DNA of 64,000 bases from Flavobacterium cerinum (GCF_024496085.1 NZ_CP101751.1:3100001-3164000), one strand, 5' to 3'; shown: positions 43,567 to 51,069, counted from the stretch's first letter. The notes: generated from the sequence alone by a model not told the origin. A program made the numbers and translations.

Positions 43567-44706
43567 TTATTTCTTAGTCGGTTTTGATGTCACTGTCGGT
43601 TTAACTTTTCCCTCAAGTAGGTCAATTACAGATTTCTTCAAGTCATCATATTTTAAATTGTCGTTAAAACCGATATTGAAAGTTGAATGTTCACCGTCTT
43701 TGCTCATACAGAGAAGATATTTGACTCCTCCTTGTTCCACTGAAATAGGCGAATATTCTGTCTGTATTCTAAATTCAATTTTTTCATCTGGATTTACTAC
43801 ATAAAACAAGTGTTTGTTGTAAATATTGCTTTTATCTCCTTCTTCATACCTCTCGTATGCCTGAATTAACTTGTCTTTCCACTTAAATTGATCATAACAA
43901 AACATATCTTCTAAATTGTCTTTTAGTAATCCTTTTTTATGAGCATCATATAATTTGTCTTTGTATGGCTTTGCCTTGTCATACTCTTTTCTGTGATAGT
44001 AGATTTGAATAAGTTTTGCGTAAGAATGATAGTCCGTCGGGTCTAATTGAATAAGTTCAACAAATGCCGGTTCTGCTTTATCATAGTTTCCTTTTAAAGA
44101 TTCAAGTAGCCCAATGTTAAACAAGACATTTATATATGAGTTTGATTTTTTAGAGATTTTTGATTTTGCCGTGTAAAATGCTTCTAATGCTTTGTCACTC
44201 TGTTTTAAGTCAGAATAAATTTGTGCTATCATTGAATATGGTCTGTCAGGACATTCATTTTGTTCAGTTGCCTTTTTATAGCTTTCAAGTGCCAGGTCTT
44301 GCTTTTCAAGTTGGTAGTAGGAATCTCCAAGTCCGCTATAAAACTCTGCATCGTCTGGCTTTAGATTTATTGCTGTTTGAAAACACTTTATAGCATCGTT
44401 GTATTTTCCCATATAGTTCAATGTCGAAGCCTTTATGTAATGTGGTGCTGGGTCTTTACTGTTTTTGTTTATTGACAAGTCCATAAACTTGATGCAATTG
44501 TTGTCATCTTCTTTCATATAGTAAGCAAGTCCAATATAATACAGGGATCCTGCGGAATAGTCCTTAGATTTTGAGGCGTGTTGTTCAATTATCTTGTCAT
44601 ACTGTTTGTTTTCTGATAAGGCCTTTAACTCATCGGTGATTTTGTCTTGAGCAAAAATTGTCAAGCTATAAATTATCAAAATGAATGTTGTTAGTATTTT
44701 GTTCAT
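43567..44706 (-). CDS. exported TPR protein
   Basis: Start taken at 44706 because it begins a signal peptide (MNKILTTFILIIYSLTIFAQ). The frame upstream to 44793 runs through the REP palindrome. About 379 residues. TPR units are visible from ~residue 30 to 270, including IKCFQTAINLKPDDAEFYSG, LGDSYYQLEKQDLALESYKK and GNYDKAEPAFVELIQLDPTD. A C-terminal ~90-residue domain follows (KIEFRIQTEYSPISVEQGGV). Probably a periplasmic protein-interaction scaffold. Confidence 0.82.
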   Translation of the reverse strand: MNKILTTFILIIYSLTIFAQDKITDELKALSENKQYDKIIEQHASKSKDYSAGSLYYIGLAYYMKEDDNNCIKFMDLSINKNSKDPAPHYIKASTLNYMGKYNDAIKCFQTAINLKPDDAEFYSGLGDSYYQLEKQDLALESYKKATEQNECPDRPYSMIAQIYSDLKQSDKALEAFYTAKSKISKKSNSYINVLFNIGLLESLKGNYDKAEPAFVELIQLDPTDYHSYAKLIQIYYHRKEYDKAKPYKDKLYDAHKKGLLKDNLEDMFCYDQFKWKDKLIQAYERYEEGDKSNIYNKHLFYVVNPDEKIEFRIQTEYSPISVEQGGVKYLLCMSKDGEHSTFNIGFNDNLKYDDLKKSVIDLLEGKVKPTVTSKPTKK

Positions 44707-44724
44707 TACTGTCGTTTTTAGAAT

Positions 44725-44750
44725 TGGTGCTAACGGTTTGGGGGGTTGCT
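44725..44750 (-). repeat. cassette boundary next to the half REP element
   Basis: The minus strand reads CAACCCCCCAAACCGTTAGC and ends just before the start of the TPR gene. CGTTAGC is the same terminal box seen at 35.7, 37.2 and 47.4 kb. Confidence 0.4.
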
Positions 44751-44755
44751 TTCGT

Positions 44756-44780
44756 TGACACGAGCGTCTCGCTCGTGTCA
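44756..44780. repeat. single-arm REP palindrome
   Basis: TGACACGAGCG-TCT-CGCTCGTGTCA is a perfect 11-base palindrome, one half of the REPIN-like element. It sits inside a cassette spacer, between a stop and the CGTTAGC box. Confidence 0.85.
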
Positions 44781-44796
44781 GTAGTACTTTCATTTA

Positions 44797-45231
44797 TTAT
44801 TTTAGTTTCCCATAATCAATTGGATTTTCTTCCCACCATTTTTCAGCGTCATTCCAAAGTTCTATAATTTCGTTTGCAATTTTTTTATAATTATCTGTGA
44901 ATAAAGATTCTTTTCCATAATCAAACCAGTAATCTATATTTTGTTTATCGCTTCCTAACCGCATTCTATATACCACATCATGTGCAGTTACTTTGTTTTT
45001 TGGTATTTCTTTCCCCCAATGTGTAGTTATTCCGTTTGGATCACAGTTCGCTATTTCAACTACAAATTTTGTGTCATACAAACTATGTTGGAAAGTTAAT
45101 AGATTGATCCTGTCTGATTGTTGCCTTCTAAAATGTGGAAGAGAACCTTTAAAACCTTTTTCACGTAAAAATGGTATAAAGATTTCTTTAAGTGCAATAT
45201 CGATTTTATTTCTGTGTTCTTTTCTTTCCAT
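44797..45231 (-). CDS. DUF4304-like protein
   Basis: 144 residues, no signal. The pattern fits DUF4304: KEIFIPFLREKGFKGSLPHF, then RRQQSDRINLLTFQHSLYD, KFVVEIANCDPNG and a Trp-rich end. Proteins of this family are small, often near toxin or immunity genes, and have no known activity. Confidence 0.7.
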   Translation of the reverse strand: MERKEHRNKIDIALKEIFIPFLREKGFKGSLPHFRRQQSDRINLLTFQHSLYDTKFVVEIANCDPNGITTHWGKEIPKNKVTAHDVVYRMRLGSDKQNIDYWFDYGKESLFTDNYKKIANEIIELWNDAEKWWEENPIDYGKLK

Positions 45232-45251
45232 TTTGTTAGTTTAAATAACGT

Positions 45252-45372
45252 ATAACGTCCCGCCGGCTTTAATAAATTGCGCTAACCATTCCGTTAGGAC
45301 TGAAGTCAAATATAAAAAACTAGCTTTAAATTTTGCCTAAAACCCCGATTACTTAAAAACCGCTGTTAGTGC
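45252..45372 (-). repeat. attC-like cassette spacer containing the upstream stop codon
   Basis: The minus strand starts CACTAACAGCGGTTTTTAAG; its TAA (45366-45368) is the stop of the gene before it. The end is TTATTAAAGCCGGCGGGACG then TTA. TTTAA and TTAAAG pair in the arms, and CCGGC..GACGTTA pairs with TAACAGCGG with a bulge. The TATATTTG box is at 45307-45314. Confidence 0.6.
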
Positions 45373-45845
45373 TTCGTAGTGATAAAATCCAGGGTCTTAA
45401 AAATCAAATTACTTATGTCAGGTTTTTCAAAAACAAACTCAATTTTCCATTTTTTAGACAAAACATTGTCATAGTTGTTTAGTTGAGCTTTAATGTATTT
45501 AGTATTAGGAAGAATTTCGATCTCTTTAGGGTTGAGATTTAATACTTCGAAACGCAGAAAGACTTTGTCTTTAAAATTTTTAAGTGGAATTTTTATCGTA
45601 AATTTTCCGTTATTGTCTGTCATTACAAAATTTCCTTTCCCTTTCTCCAATACAACAACATTCGATAACGGTTCTAAATCCGATACTATTCCGCTTATTT
45701 CTACATGTTCAAAAATAGAATTTTCAACTGATTTTTTTTTGATTCCATCATCAGTTTCTTGAGAATAAAAACTAACCGTAAAAAAAAGTAATTTGAAAAG
45801 GATTATTTTCTTTACCAATATTTTAGATTTTCTTGAAAAAATCAT
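45366..45845 (-). CDS. exported carboxypeptidase-regulatory-like domain protein
   Basis: Start taken at 45845 (MIFSRKSKILVKKIILFKLL). 159 residues with a signal peptide ending near SFYSQE. Residues ~45-115 form a CarboxypepD_reg-like beta-sandwich (VSDLEPLSNVVVLEKGKGNF, VMTDNNGKFTIKIPL). Such modules usually head TonB-dependent receptors; here it is free-standing. Its stop is supplied by the next spacer. Confidence 0.72.
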   Translation of the reverse strand: MIFSRKSKILVKKIILFKLLFFTVSFYSQETDDGIKKKSVENSIFEHVEISGIVSDLEPLSNVVVLEKGKGNFVMTDNNGKFTIKIPLKNFKDKVFLRFEVLNLNPKEIEILPNTKYIKAQLNNYDNVLSKKWKIEFVFEKPDISNLIFKTLDFITTKH

Positions 45846-45918
45846 CGCTGTCAATTTTTATGATAATCCTGATTAAGGTTTATGATTAATTTTATTACTG
45901 TTCAGTTCTCTATTTCTG

Positions 45919-46461
45919 CTACGTTTTGTCTACTTGCGCAACTAAACTCATGCCCGCGTCAGCAGAGCAGTTTTTTCCTTTGTGGACTATGTTCCCTTTA
46001 TTATCATAAAGGTTTGTATAATTGTCATTATAGTTCCGACTTGTCACGCCTAGTTTGTCAAGTAAGAAATTTGATTTTTGCCTTATCGAAGTCCAGGTCT
46101 TGTGATTGTCAATAAACTCCCAATCCCAAATTTCTGTCGGAATTTCGTCAACCTCTTTCTTGAACATTAGCAGTTCGTTTTTTAGTGAGACCTCAATTAG
46201 TCCCATTCTGAAAACTGTCTCGAAACAAACTGGCGTAAAAGCATGTTCAAGCTCTTCATATAACTCAGCCAATGGGTCTATCAATATCGGAGCCATTTTG
46301 TCTAACTTCTCTGTGTCGTATGTGTATAAAATAATTGAATTGACAATGTTTGTATAATAAAAGTCAACGTGTTTGTCATATTCAATTTCTTCCTTGTCGG
46401 CTGATGATTTTTCTGACGATGTAGGTTTACTACCAAATATTGATTTCAAATTTATCCTCAT
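45919..46461 (-). CDS. soluble protein of unknown function
   Basis: 180 residues, no signal. Helical (YTNIVNSIILYTYDTEKLDK, PLAELYEELEHAFTPVCFET), Trp-rich centre. No clear spacer separates it from the downstream gene (64 bases), so the pair may be one cassette. Unrecognised. Confidence 0.58.
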   Translation of the reverse strand: MRINLKSIFGSKPTSSEKSSADKEEIEYDKHVDFYYTNIVNSIILYTYDTEKLDKMAPILIDPLAELYEELEHAFTPVCFETVFRMGLIEVSLKNELLMFKKEVDEIPTEIWDWEFIDNHKTWTSIRQKSNFLLDKLGVTSRNYNDNYTNLYDNKGNIVHKGKNCSADAGMSLVAQVDKT

Positions 46462-46481
46462 TTCTCTCGGTTGTCAAAATT

Positions 46482-46617
46482 GCCCACAACCGTTTTAGGG
46501 CTTTGTGTTTGGCAGGTTTCGAAGTAAAAAGTTTCAATTTATTACTAAAGTTTATTAAAAGCTAAAAAAACCAAGTTTGCACATCAGCCCGCCAGACGCA
46601 AAACATGTGTTAGTGGC
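46482..46617 (-). repeat. second class of cassette spacer
   Basis: The minus strand begins GCCACTAACACATGTTTTGC then GTCTGGCGGG and ends GCCCTAAAACGGTTGTGGGC. GCCAC and GTGGGC, and TCTGGCGGG and CCTGCCAAA, pair imperfectly. It shares its start with the spacer at 43.5 kb. Confidence 0.55.
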
Positions 46618-46626
46618 TGTTTTTAA

Positions 46627-47385
46627 TCAATAATATTCGTAATTTCTATAATGAAATTCCTGAGTTCGCCTTAAATAAAAATTGTCTGTGATTAAACTGT
46701 CAAGTTCGTCAACAATTTCATTTAGTTTTTTGGTTCGCTCAACTTTTTCTTTTCCTAATGTTTCAAAATCAATTTTACTTTCGTCTTCTATTAGTTGTCT
46801 TAAAGATTTTATATAAAGTTCCTTTTGCTTATTTATATCATACGTTTTATCAAATTTATTTTTCTCCTTAGGGAAAAGGTAAACTGAATACTCAGCGTAT
46901 CCTAAAATTCTAATCTGTTGGTGTCCGAAGTATGTTCCTCCGTATTGAAAATGCCCGAATAAAGAGTTTATTCTTGAATATATTTCAATAAGGTTCTTTC
47001 TTTGTTGAGCATACTTTGCGATACCGTTCTTTTGTTTTAAAAAGTATGCATATAAAGCATAGTAAACATCTTGTCCTTGTTCGCTTCCAAAGTCAACACT
47101 TTTTACAAAACAATAATAAAGCTTGTCAGGATGTTCCGGGAATTCTTGAAATAATTCAGGATGTTCGTCTACAATTTTATTGAAGTCTGATTTAGTAAAT
47201 CTGAGAGTATCACTAATTTCGGTAGCAATTAAAATGGTGTCTTGTTGTGTATAATATTGTGAATTATCAATCTTTACAGTCTTAGTGTCTGCATTAGCAA
47301 TAGTAACCTTGTCAACTTGTTTATGTTGATTATTACAGCTTAAAAGTCCGATTGTAATTGTCAGTATGTAGATTATATGTTTCAA
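46627..47385 (-). CDS. lipoprotein of unknown function
   Basis: I take the TTG at 47385, the first codon of a lipoprotein signal (LKHIIYILTITIGLLSC, Cys 17). The longer frame to 47454 reads through the upstream spacer. About 252 residues, helical and Lys/Glu-rich (KQKELYIKSLRQLIEDESK). Unrecognised. Confidence 0.62.
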   Translation of the reverse strand: MKHIIYILTITIGLLSCNNQHKQVDKVTIANADTKTVKIDNSQYYTQQDTILIATEISDTLRFTKSDFNKIVDEHPELFQEFPEHPDKLYYCFVKSVDFGSEQGQDVYYALYAYFLKQKNGIAKYAQQRKNLIEIYSRINSLFGHFQYGGTYFGHQQIRILGYAEYSVYLFPKEKNKFDKTYDINKQKELYIKSLRQLIEDESKIDFETLGKEKVERTKKLNEIVDELDSLITDNFYLRRTQEFHYRNYEYY

Positions 47386-47400
47386 GGTCGTCTTAAAATA

Positions 47401-47539
47401 GCCGCTAACGTCATGCCGGCTTTGAGAAGTTGGAGATTTTTGTTCCCGATCCATTCCGTTAGAACTGAAGCCAAATATATAAAAATGCCTTTAAATTTTG
47501 ACTATACCTCAAATTTCTCAAAACCGCTGATAGCGGCAG
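47401..47539 (-). repeat. attC-like cassette spacer, best-preserved copy
   Basis: The minus strand starts GCCGCTATCAGCGGTTTTGA then GAAATT, and ends CAACTTCTCAAAGCCGGCAT then GACGTTAGCGGC. GCCGCTA pairs with TAGCGGC at the outer ends. GGTTTTGAGAA pairs with TTCTCAAAGCC inside. The TATATTTG box is at 47472-47479. Confidence 0.65.
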
Positions 47540-47545
47540 TATTTT

Positions 47546-47974
47546 TTATCCGTACATTGTTGTATCATTAAAATTTTCTCCGTCAAATGATTGAGCAATT
47601 AGATAGTGATTTCCAAACATTCCGTTTTCAGAATAGAAAAAGTCAACAGAAGTGTCAGATAAAAATGTTATGCTATTTAACGTCAAGTTTTCGCTAAATG
47701 CTTGTTCATCTAACTCGGGTTCGTCATCTTCTTCATTTCTCCAATTGTCGTTATAGCTTTCTAAATACTCTTGAATAATCACTTTTTTTGCCTTTGACTC
47801 GTAAAGTTCAAATTGTCCAATTATTTTATTTACCAAGTTTATTGTCTTCTCTAATTCAACGTCATCTGGGTCTAGTGAAATTTCAATAGATTGTCCATTT
47901 ACGACAAATTTCGTTTGGAAAGCGTTTTCATTATCAGGGTTTATCTTTAGATTTTCTTTTGTAATCTTATTCAT
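47546..47974 (-). CDS. soluble protein of unknown function
   Basis: Start taken at 47974 (MNKITKENLKINPDNENAF). 142 residues, acidic. Contains VVNGQSIEISLDPDDVELEK and an acidic linker NWRNEEDDEPELDEQAFSEN, then SVDFFYSENGMFGNHYLIAQ. The end, SFDGENFNDTTMYG, looks immunity-like. Unrecognised. It is the first gene of the array in the direction of reading. Confidence 0.6.
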   Translation of the reverse strand: MNKITKENLKINPDNENAFQTKFVVNGQSIEISLDPDDVELEKTINLVNKIIGQFELYESKAKKVIIQEYLESYNDNWRNEEDDEPELDEQAFSENLTLNSITFLSDTSVDFFYSENGMFGNHYLIAQSFDGENFNDTTMYG

Positions 47975-48038
47975 AAAAGTAGTTTTTAATTCACTTATAG
48001 TTTTCAAAGTCAAAATTCAATTTTTAGTCTTATCCCCT

Positions 48039-48102
48039 CGCTGACACGAGTATCTCGCTTGTATAGAAACTGTATTCACGAGCGAGATGCTCGTGTCAGC
48101 AG
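48039..48102. repeat. REPIN-like double palindrome, copy 5
   Basis: Arms CGCTGACACGAGTATCTCGC and its complement (ending GCTCGTGTCAGCAG) flank ATAGAAACTGTATT. The arm sequence is the TGACACGAG type, as at 44.76 kb, rather than the TGGCGCGAG type at 24.5-25.5 kb. Confidence 0.85.
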
Positions 48103-48148
48103 GGTGTGCCATACCCGCAAGAACATGAAATAAGTTTGCCGAGATATA

Positions 48149-48188
48149 AAATGCCATACTGACAGAAAAATATGTCTGTATGGCATTT
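48149..48188. terminator. strong hairpin in the 48 kb gap
   Basis: AAATGCCATAC (48149-48159) pairs with GTATGGCATTT (48178-48188), with an inner GACA/TGTC after one mismatch, then TTT. No plus-strand gene ends just before it, so it may be a relic or serve as an insulator between the array and the next operon. Confidence 0.55.
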
Positions 48189-48283
48189 TCTTAAAACACA
48201 ACAAAACATGTTAATGTTATGACAATCAAACCATTAAATAAATCATAAAATATTTTACAATTAAATGAGATAAAAGCAATATT

Positions 48284-48300
48284 TTGGCATGACAGTTGTC
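48284..48300 (+). promoter_or_regulatory. possible sigma-54-type promoter
   Basis: TTGGCAT-GACAG-TTGTC is close to the -24/-12 pattern TGGCAC-N5-TTGC. It lies ~195 bases before the DUF2188 start, which would leave a long leader. Low confidence: one of the key -12 bases differs. Confidence 0.3.
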
Positions 48301-48496
48301 ATTATCAATACCGCTTTAATGAATGTTCTAAAATTGACCCTTCAGGACATTTGGAGAACCATTGAAAAGAAGGTTCTCAATAATAAGTGAGCAAAAATAA
48401 ATATTTCTCCAATTTCTGCAAATTTTAAAGCCGATTTCTTTTCCGGAACTCAACGCCGATATAAAGATTGAGATTAATCCCTAAAAAAACAAAAAC

Positions 48497-48721
48497 ATGG
48501 GAAAAAATCAACACATTACACCGCATCCTGACGGAGGATGGCAGGTTAAAGGTGAAGGTAATACTAAAGCAACTGTTATTACCGACACACAACAAGAGGC
48601 GATTGACGCTGGTAGAAACATCGCTAAGAACCAGCAGTCAGAATTATTAATTCATGGAAGAAATGGTCAAATCAGAGCTAGGGATAGCTATGGTAATGAT
48701 CCTCATCCCCCAAAGAACTAA
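48497..48721 (+). CDS. DUF2188-like protein
   Basis: 74 residues. KNQHITPHPDGGWQVKGEGN and ITDTQQEAIDAGRNIAKNQQ then SELLIHGRNGQIRARDSYGN are typical of DUF2188, a small fold often found beside DUF3892. Activity unknown. It is followed by the DUF3892 gene after 3 bases. Confidence 0.8.
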   Translation: MGKNQHITPHPDGGWQVKGEGNTKATVITDTQQEAIDAGRNIAKNQQSELLIHGRNGQIRARDSYGNDPHPPKN

Positions 48722-48724
48722 GGC

Positions 48725-49054
48725 ATGGCAGAGTATAGAATTACTGGAGTTTGGAAAAACGGAGGTGAGATTACACATTATGCAGTTCATGAACGTGTAA
48801 GAAATTCTACTAATGATGGATACACAATTAGGCACGCAATAAAAATGAGAAAAGCTGACGTAGTTGCGCTTTTAGAAACTCGTGGTAATACCGCCAAAAC
48901 TTACCTTTGGAATTACGGTTCTGCATCTTGGTCAGCTGGTGCTGATGTAACTGTTGTTGCTGGAACACCGAAATTTCTCCGCACAACTCATGACGGATCA
49001 GTTAAGGATAATTTATTGCATCTGCCTGATTATGGATATGTCTGGAATCCGTAA
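48725..49054 (+). CDS. DUF3892-like protein
   Basis: 109 residues. MAEYRITGVWKNGGEITHYA, then RKADVVALLETRGNTAKTYL and TPKFLRTTHDGSVKDNLLHL match the DUF3892 pattern. With the DUF2188 gene it forms a compact two-gene unit. The next stretch has no plus-strand gene, only the tRNA-Val terminator. Confidence 0.78.
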   Translation: MAEYRITGVWKNGGEITHYAVHERVRNSTNDGYTIRHAIKMRKADVVALLETRGNTAKTYLWNYGSASWSAGADVTVVAGTPKFLRTTHDGSVKDNLLHLPDYGYVWNP

Positions 49055-49166
49055 AATCAAAATCCGAGAATAAGTTTTAAGGCCAACACTGCGAAGCCAA
49101 AAGTTACTTCCCATTCTATTAGGCCTCGTGCATCTAATTGTTGTACCTATGTTGTTCCAAAAGAAA

Positions 49167-49196
49167 AAGCCCCGCAAGGATTTCCTTGCGGGGCTT
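49167..49196 (-). terminator. terminator of tRNA-Val copy 2
   Basis: AAGCCCCGCAAGGA pairs with TCCTTGCGGGGCTT around a TT loop, nearly identical to the hairpin after copy 1. The minus strand continues TTTTTCTTTT. It may also end the plus-strand DUF3892 transcript. Confidence 0.9.
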
Positions 49197-49203
49197 TTTC
49201 TTT

Positions 49204-49281
49204 TGGTGGGCGATGAGGGGTTCGAACCCCCGACCCCCTCGGTGTAAACGAGGTGCTCTGAACCAGCTGAGCTAATCGCCC
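49204..49281 (-). tRNA. tRNA-Val (UAC), copy 2
   Basis: Identical in sequence to copy 1, with encoded CCA, anticodon TAC and all arms paired. Confidence 0.96.
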
Positions 49282-49320
49282 TTATGTTTCAACCAGTAAA
49301 CTTGTTCCTGATTGCGGGTG

Positions 49321-49350
49321 CAAATATAGGCAAGTTATTTGATTTTACAA
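49321..49350 (-). promoter_or_regulatory. promoter of tRNA-Val copy 2
   Basis: TTG and TATATTTG are separated by 19 bases on the minus strand, exactly as before copy 1. The ~50 bases around it are also similar to copy 1, with a few changes. Confidence 0.85.
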
Positions 49351-49365
49351 GTCTTTTCAATAAAA

Positions 49366-49743
49366 TTATTGCTCTTTTTTTACATCCTTTACCACAACTC
49401 TGTCGCTGTAGTTGATCACCTCTACTATAATATCCTCATTAGCAGCATTCTTCCCTTCCACAATATATAATTTTCCTTTATCCATCGGAACATTACTTTT
49501 GGAAAAATCAACATCGCCAAACTCTAATGTCTTTTTAATATCCTCTAATGATACCCATTTTTCAGCAAACTTAGCAGTAGTAGCCTCCGAATACGAAATC
49601 GATTTACTTCTCAGGTCTTTTAAAACACGGCAATTCGGTAAATAACAAAACTCCGTTTTCTTCTCTTTAAAGAAAAAAGCCAGGAACATCGAACCTAATA
49701 ATAAACCAAATAAATAATACGCCAGACGGAACTTGAATTTCAT
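49366..49743 (-). CDS. small membrane-anchored protein (DUF4258-like?)
   Basis: 125 residues. N-terminal helix (YYLFGLLLGSMFLAFFF), then a periplasmic domain with a Cys pair (EFCYLPNCRVLKDLRSKSIS) and KWVSLEDIKKTLEFGDVDFS, ending VEVINYSDRVVVKDVKKEQ. It resembles DUF4258-type proteins of Flavobacteria, but I am not sure of the family. It lies between the second tRNA-Val and ald. Confidence 0.62.
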   Translation of the reverse strand: MKFKFRLAYYLFGLLLGSMFLAFFFKEKKTEFCYLPNCRVLKDLRSKSISYSEATTAKFAEKWVSLEDIKKTLEFGDVDFSKSNVPMDKGKLYIVEGKNAANEDIIVEVINYSDRVVVKDVKKEQ

Positions 49744-49801
49744 AATCTTTTAATTTGCTGCAAAAGTACTATTTGTTTCGGGCTAAGCCAAACAACGTGT
49801 A

Positions 49802-50995
49802 CTAAAAAACAATCAGATTTATATCGCGGTACGGAATCGAAAACCAATCAGATATGGATCTGTTCGTTAAAATACCGTGGTAAAAGTAAATTCCGTTCTT
49901 TAGCGAACGATTACAACGGATCGCACTTTCAACTCCGCCATCTTCTGCAATCTGTAATAAAAAAGGCGTAATTATGTTGCTGATCGACATTGAAGCGGTT
50001 TTAGAATAGCGCGACGGTATATTCGGTACGCAATAATGCACGACATTGTGCTTGATAAAAGTCGGTTTTTCATGAGTTGTAATTTCCGAAGTTTCAAAAC
50101 AACCTCCGGTATCAATACTCACATCAATAATGATAGCGCCGCGTTTCATGTTCTCAACCATCGTTTCCGATACGATAATCGGTGCCCGGTTTTTCCCTTT
50201 CATACATCCGATCGCCACATCGCAACGCATTAATGATTTCAACAATGATTTTTCTTGTATGGTAGAAGTGAAAATACGCTGATTTAACGTATTCTGTAAA
50301 CGTCTTAATTTTGTAATGGAGTTATCAAACACTTTAACACTGGCTCCTAATCCGATGGCCGTTCGGGCTGCATATTCCGCTACCGTTCCGGCTCCTAAGA
50401 TTACAACTTCCGTTGGACGTACACCGGTAATATTCCCTAATAATAATCCTTTTCCGAATGACTGATTAATCATCAGTTCCGCAGCAATTAATACTGAAGC
50501 GGTACCGGCAATTTCACTAAGGGATTTTACGGCCGGATACGAACCGTCTTCGTCTCTGATAAATTCAAAAGCCAAAGCGGTTACTCTTTTTTCGGCTAAC
50601 GCTTCAAAATAGGCTTTGCGTTGTGTTTTTAGCTGAATCGCCGAAATCACCAGTGTTTGCGGATTCATCATATGAATCTCATCAATCGTAGGCGGTTCTA
50701 CTTTTAGAATCATCGGGCAACTAAAAACCTTTTTTCGGTCTTTCGTAATTTCAGCACCGGCCTCACTGTATTCTTTATCTGAAAAACTGGAACTCTCCCC
50801 CGCTCCGGATTCCATTAAAACCCGATGTCCGTGAAAGGTTAGCGAATTGACCGCATCCGGTGTCAGACAAATTCTTCGTTCCTGATATGAAATTTCTTTT
50901 GGAATCCCGATAAAAAGCTCGCCCTTTTGTTTGGCTATTTCTAACTTTTCTTCTTGTGGAAGTAATTGTTGTCTGGTAAATGGGGTCAATGACAT
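49802..50995 (-). CDS. ald: alanine dehydrogenase
   Basis: About 397 residues, using the ATG at 50995 (MSLTPFTRQQLLPQEEKL). The N-terminal domain has IGIPKEISYQERRICLTPDA with the substrate-binding Arg/Lys region; the NAD domain has VILGAGTVAEYAARTAIGLG and VKVFDNSITKLRRL; and the conserved IIDVSIDTGGCFETSEITTH follows. It reversibly converts L-alanine to pyruvate and ammonia with NAD. The N-terminal ~30 residues are an extension of the usual start. Related transhydrogenase alpha subunits are longer. Confidence 0.9.
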   Translation of the reverse strand: MSLTPFTRQQLLPQEEKLEIAKQKGELFIGIPKEISYQERRICLTPDAVNSLTFHGHRVLMESGAGESSSFSDKEYSEAGAEITKDRKKVFSCPMILKVEPPTIDEIHMMNPQTLVISAIQLKTQRKAYFEALAEKRVTALAFEFIRDEDGSYPAVKSLSEIAGTASVLIAAELMINQSFGKGLLLGNITGVRPTEVVILGAGTVAEYAARTAIGLGASVKVFDNSITKLRRLQNTLNQRIFTSTIQEKSLLKSLMRCDVAIGCMKGKNRAPIIVSETMVENMKRGAIIIDVSIDTGGCFETSEITTHEKPTFIKHNVVHYCVPNIPSRYSKTASMSISNIITPFLLQIAEDGGVESAIRCNRSLKNGIYFYHGILTNRSISDWFSIPYRDINLIVF

Positions 50996-51069
50996 GATTT
51001 TACGCAATAATTTGTACTAATGTACAATTTTTTTTGTGATAAACGAGCTATAAACGAAAGACTTACCTA

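Noticed and set aside
47546..49281. Integron integrase at the head of the array
   Set aside because: The head side (48.0-49.3 kb) holds only a REPIN-like element, a hairpin, DUF2188/DUF3892 genes and a tRNA; no tyrosine recombinase motif in any frame.
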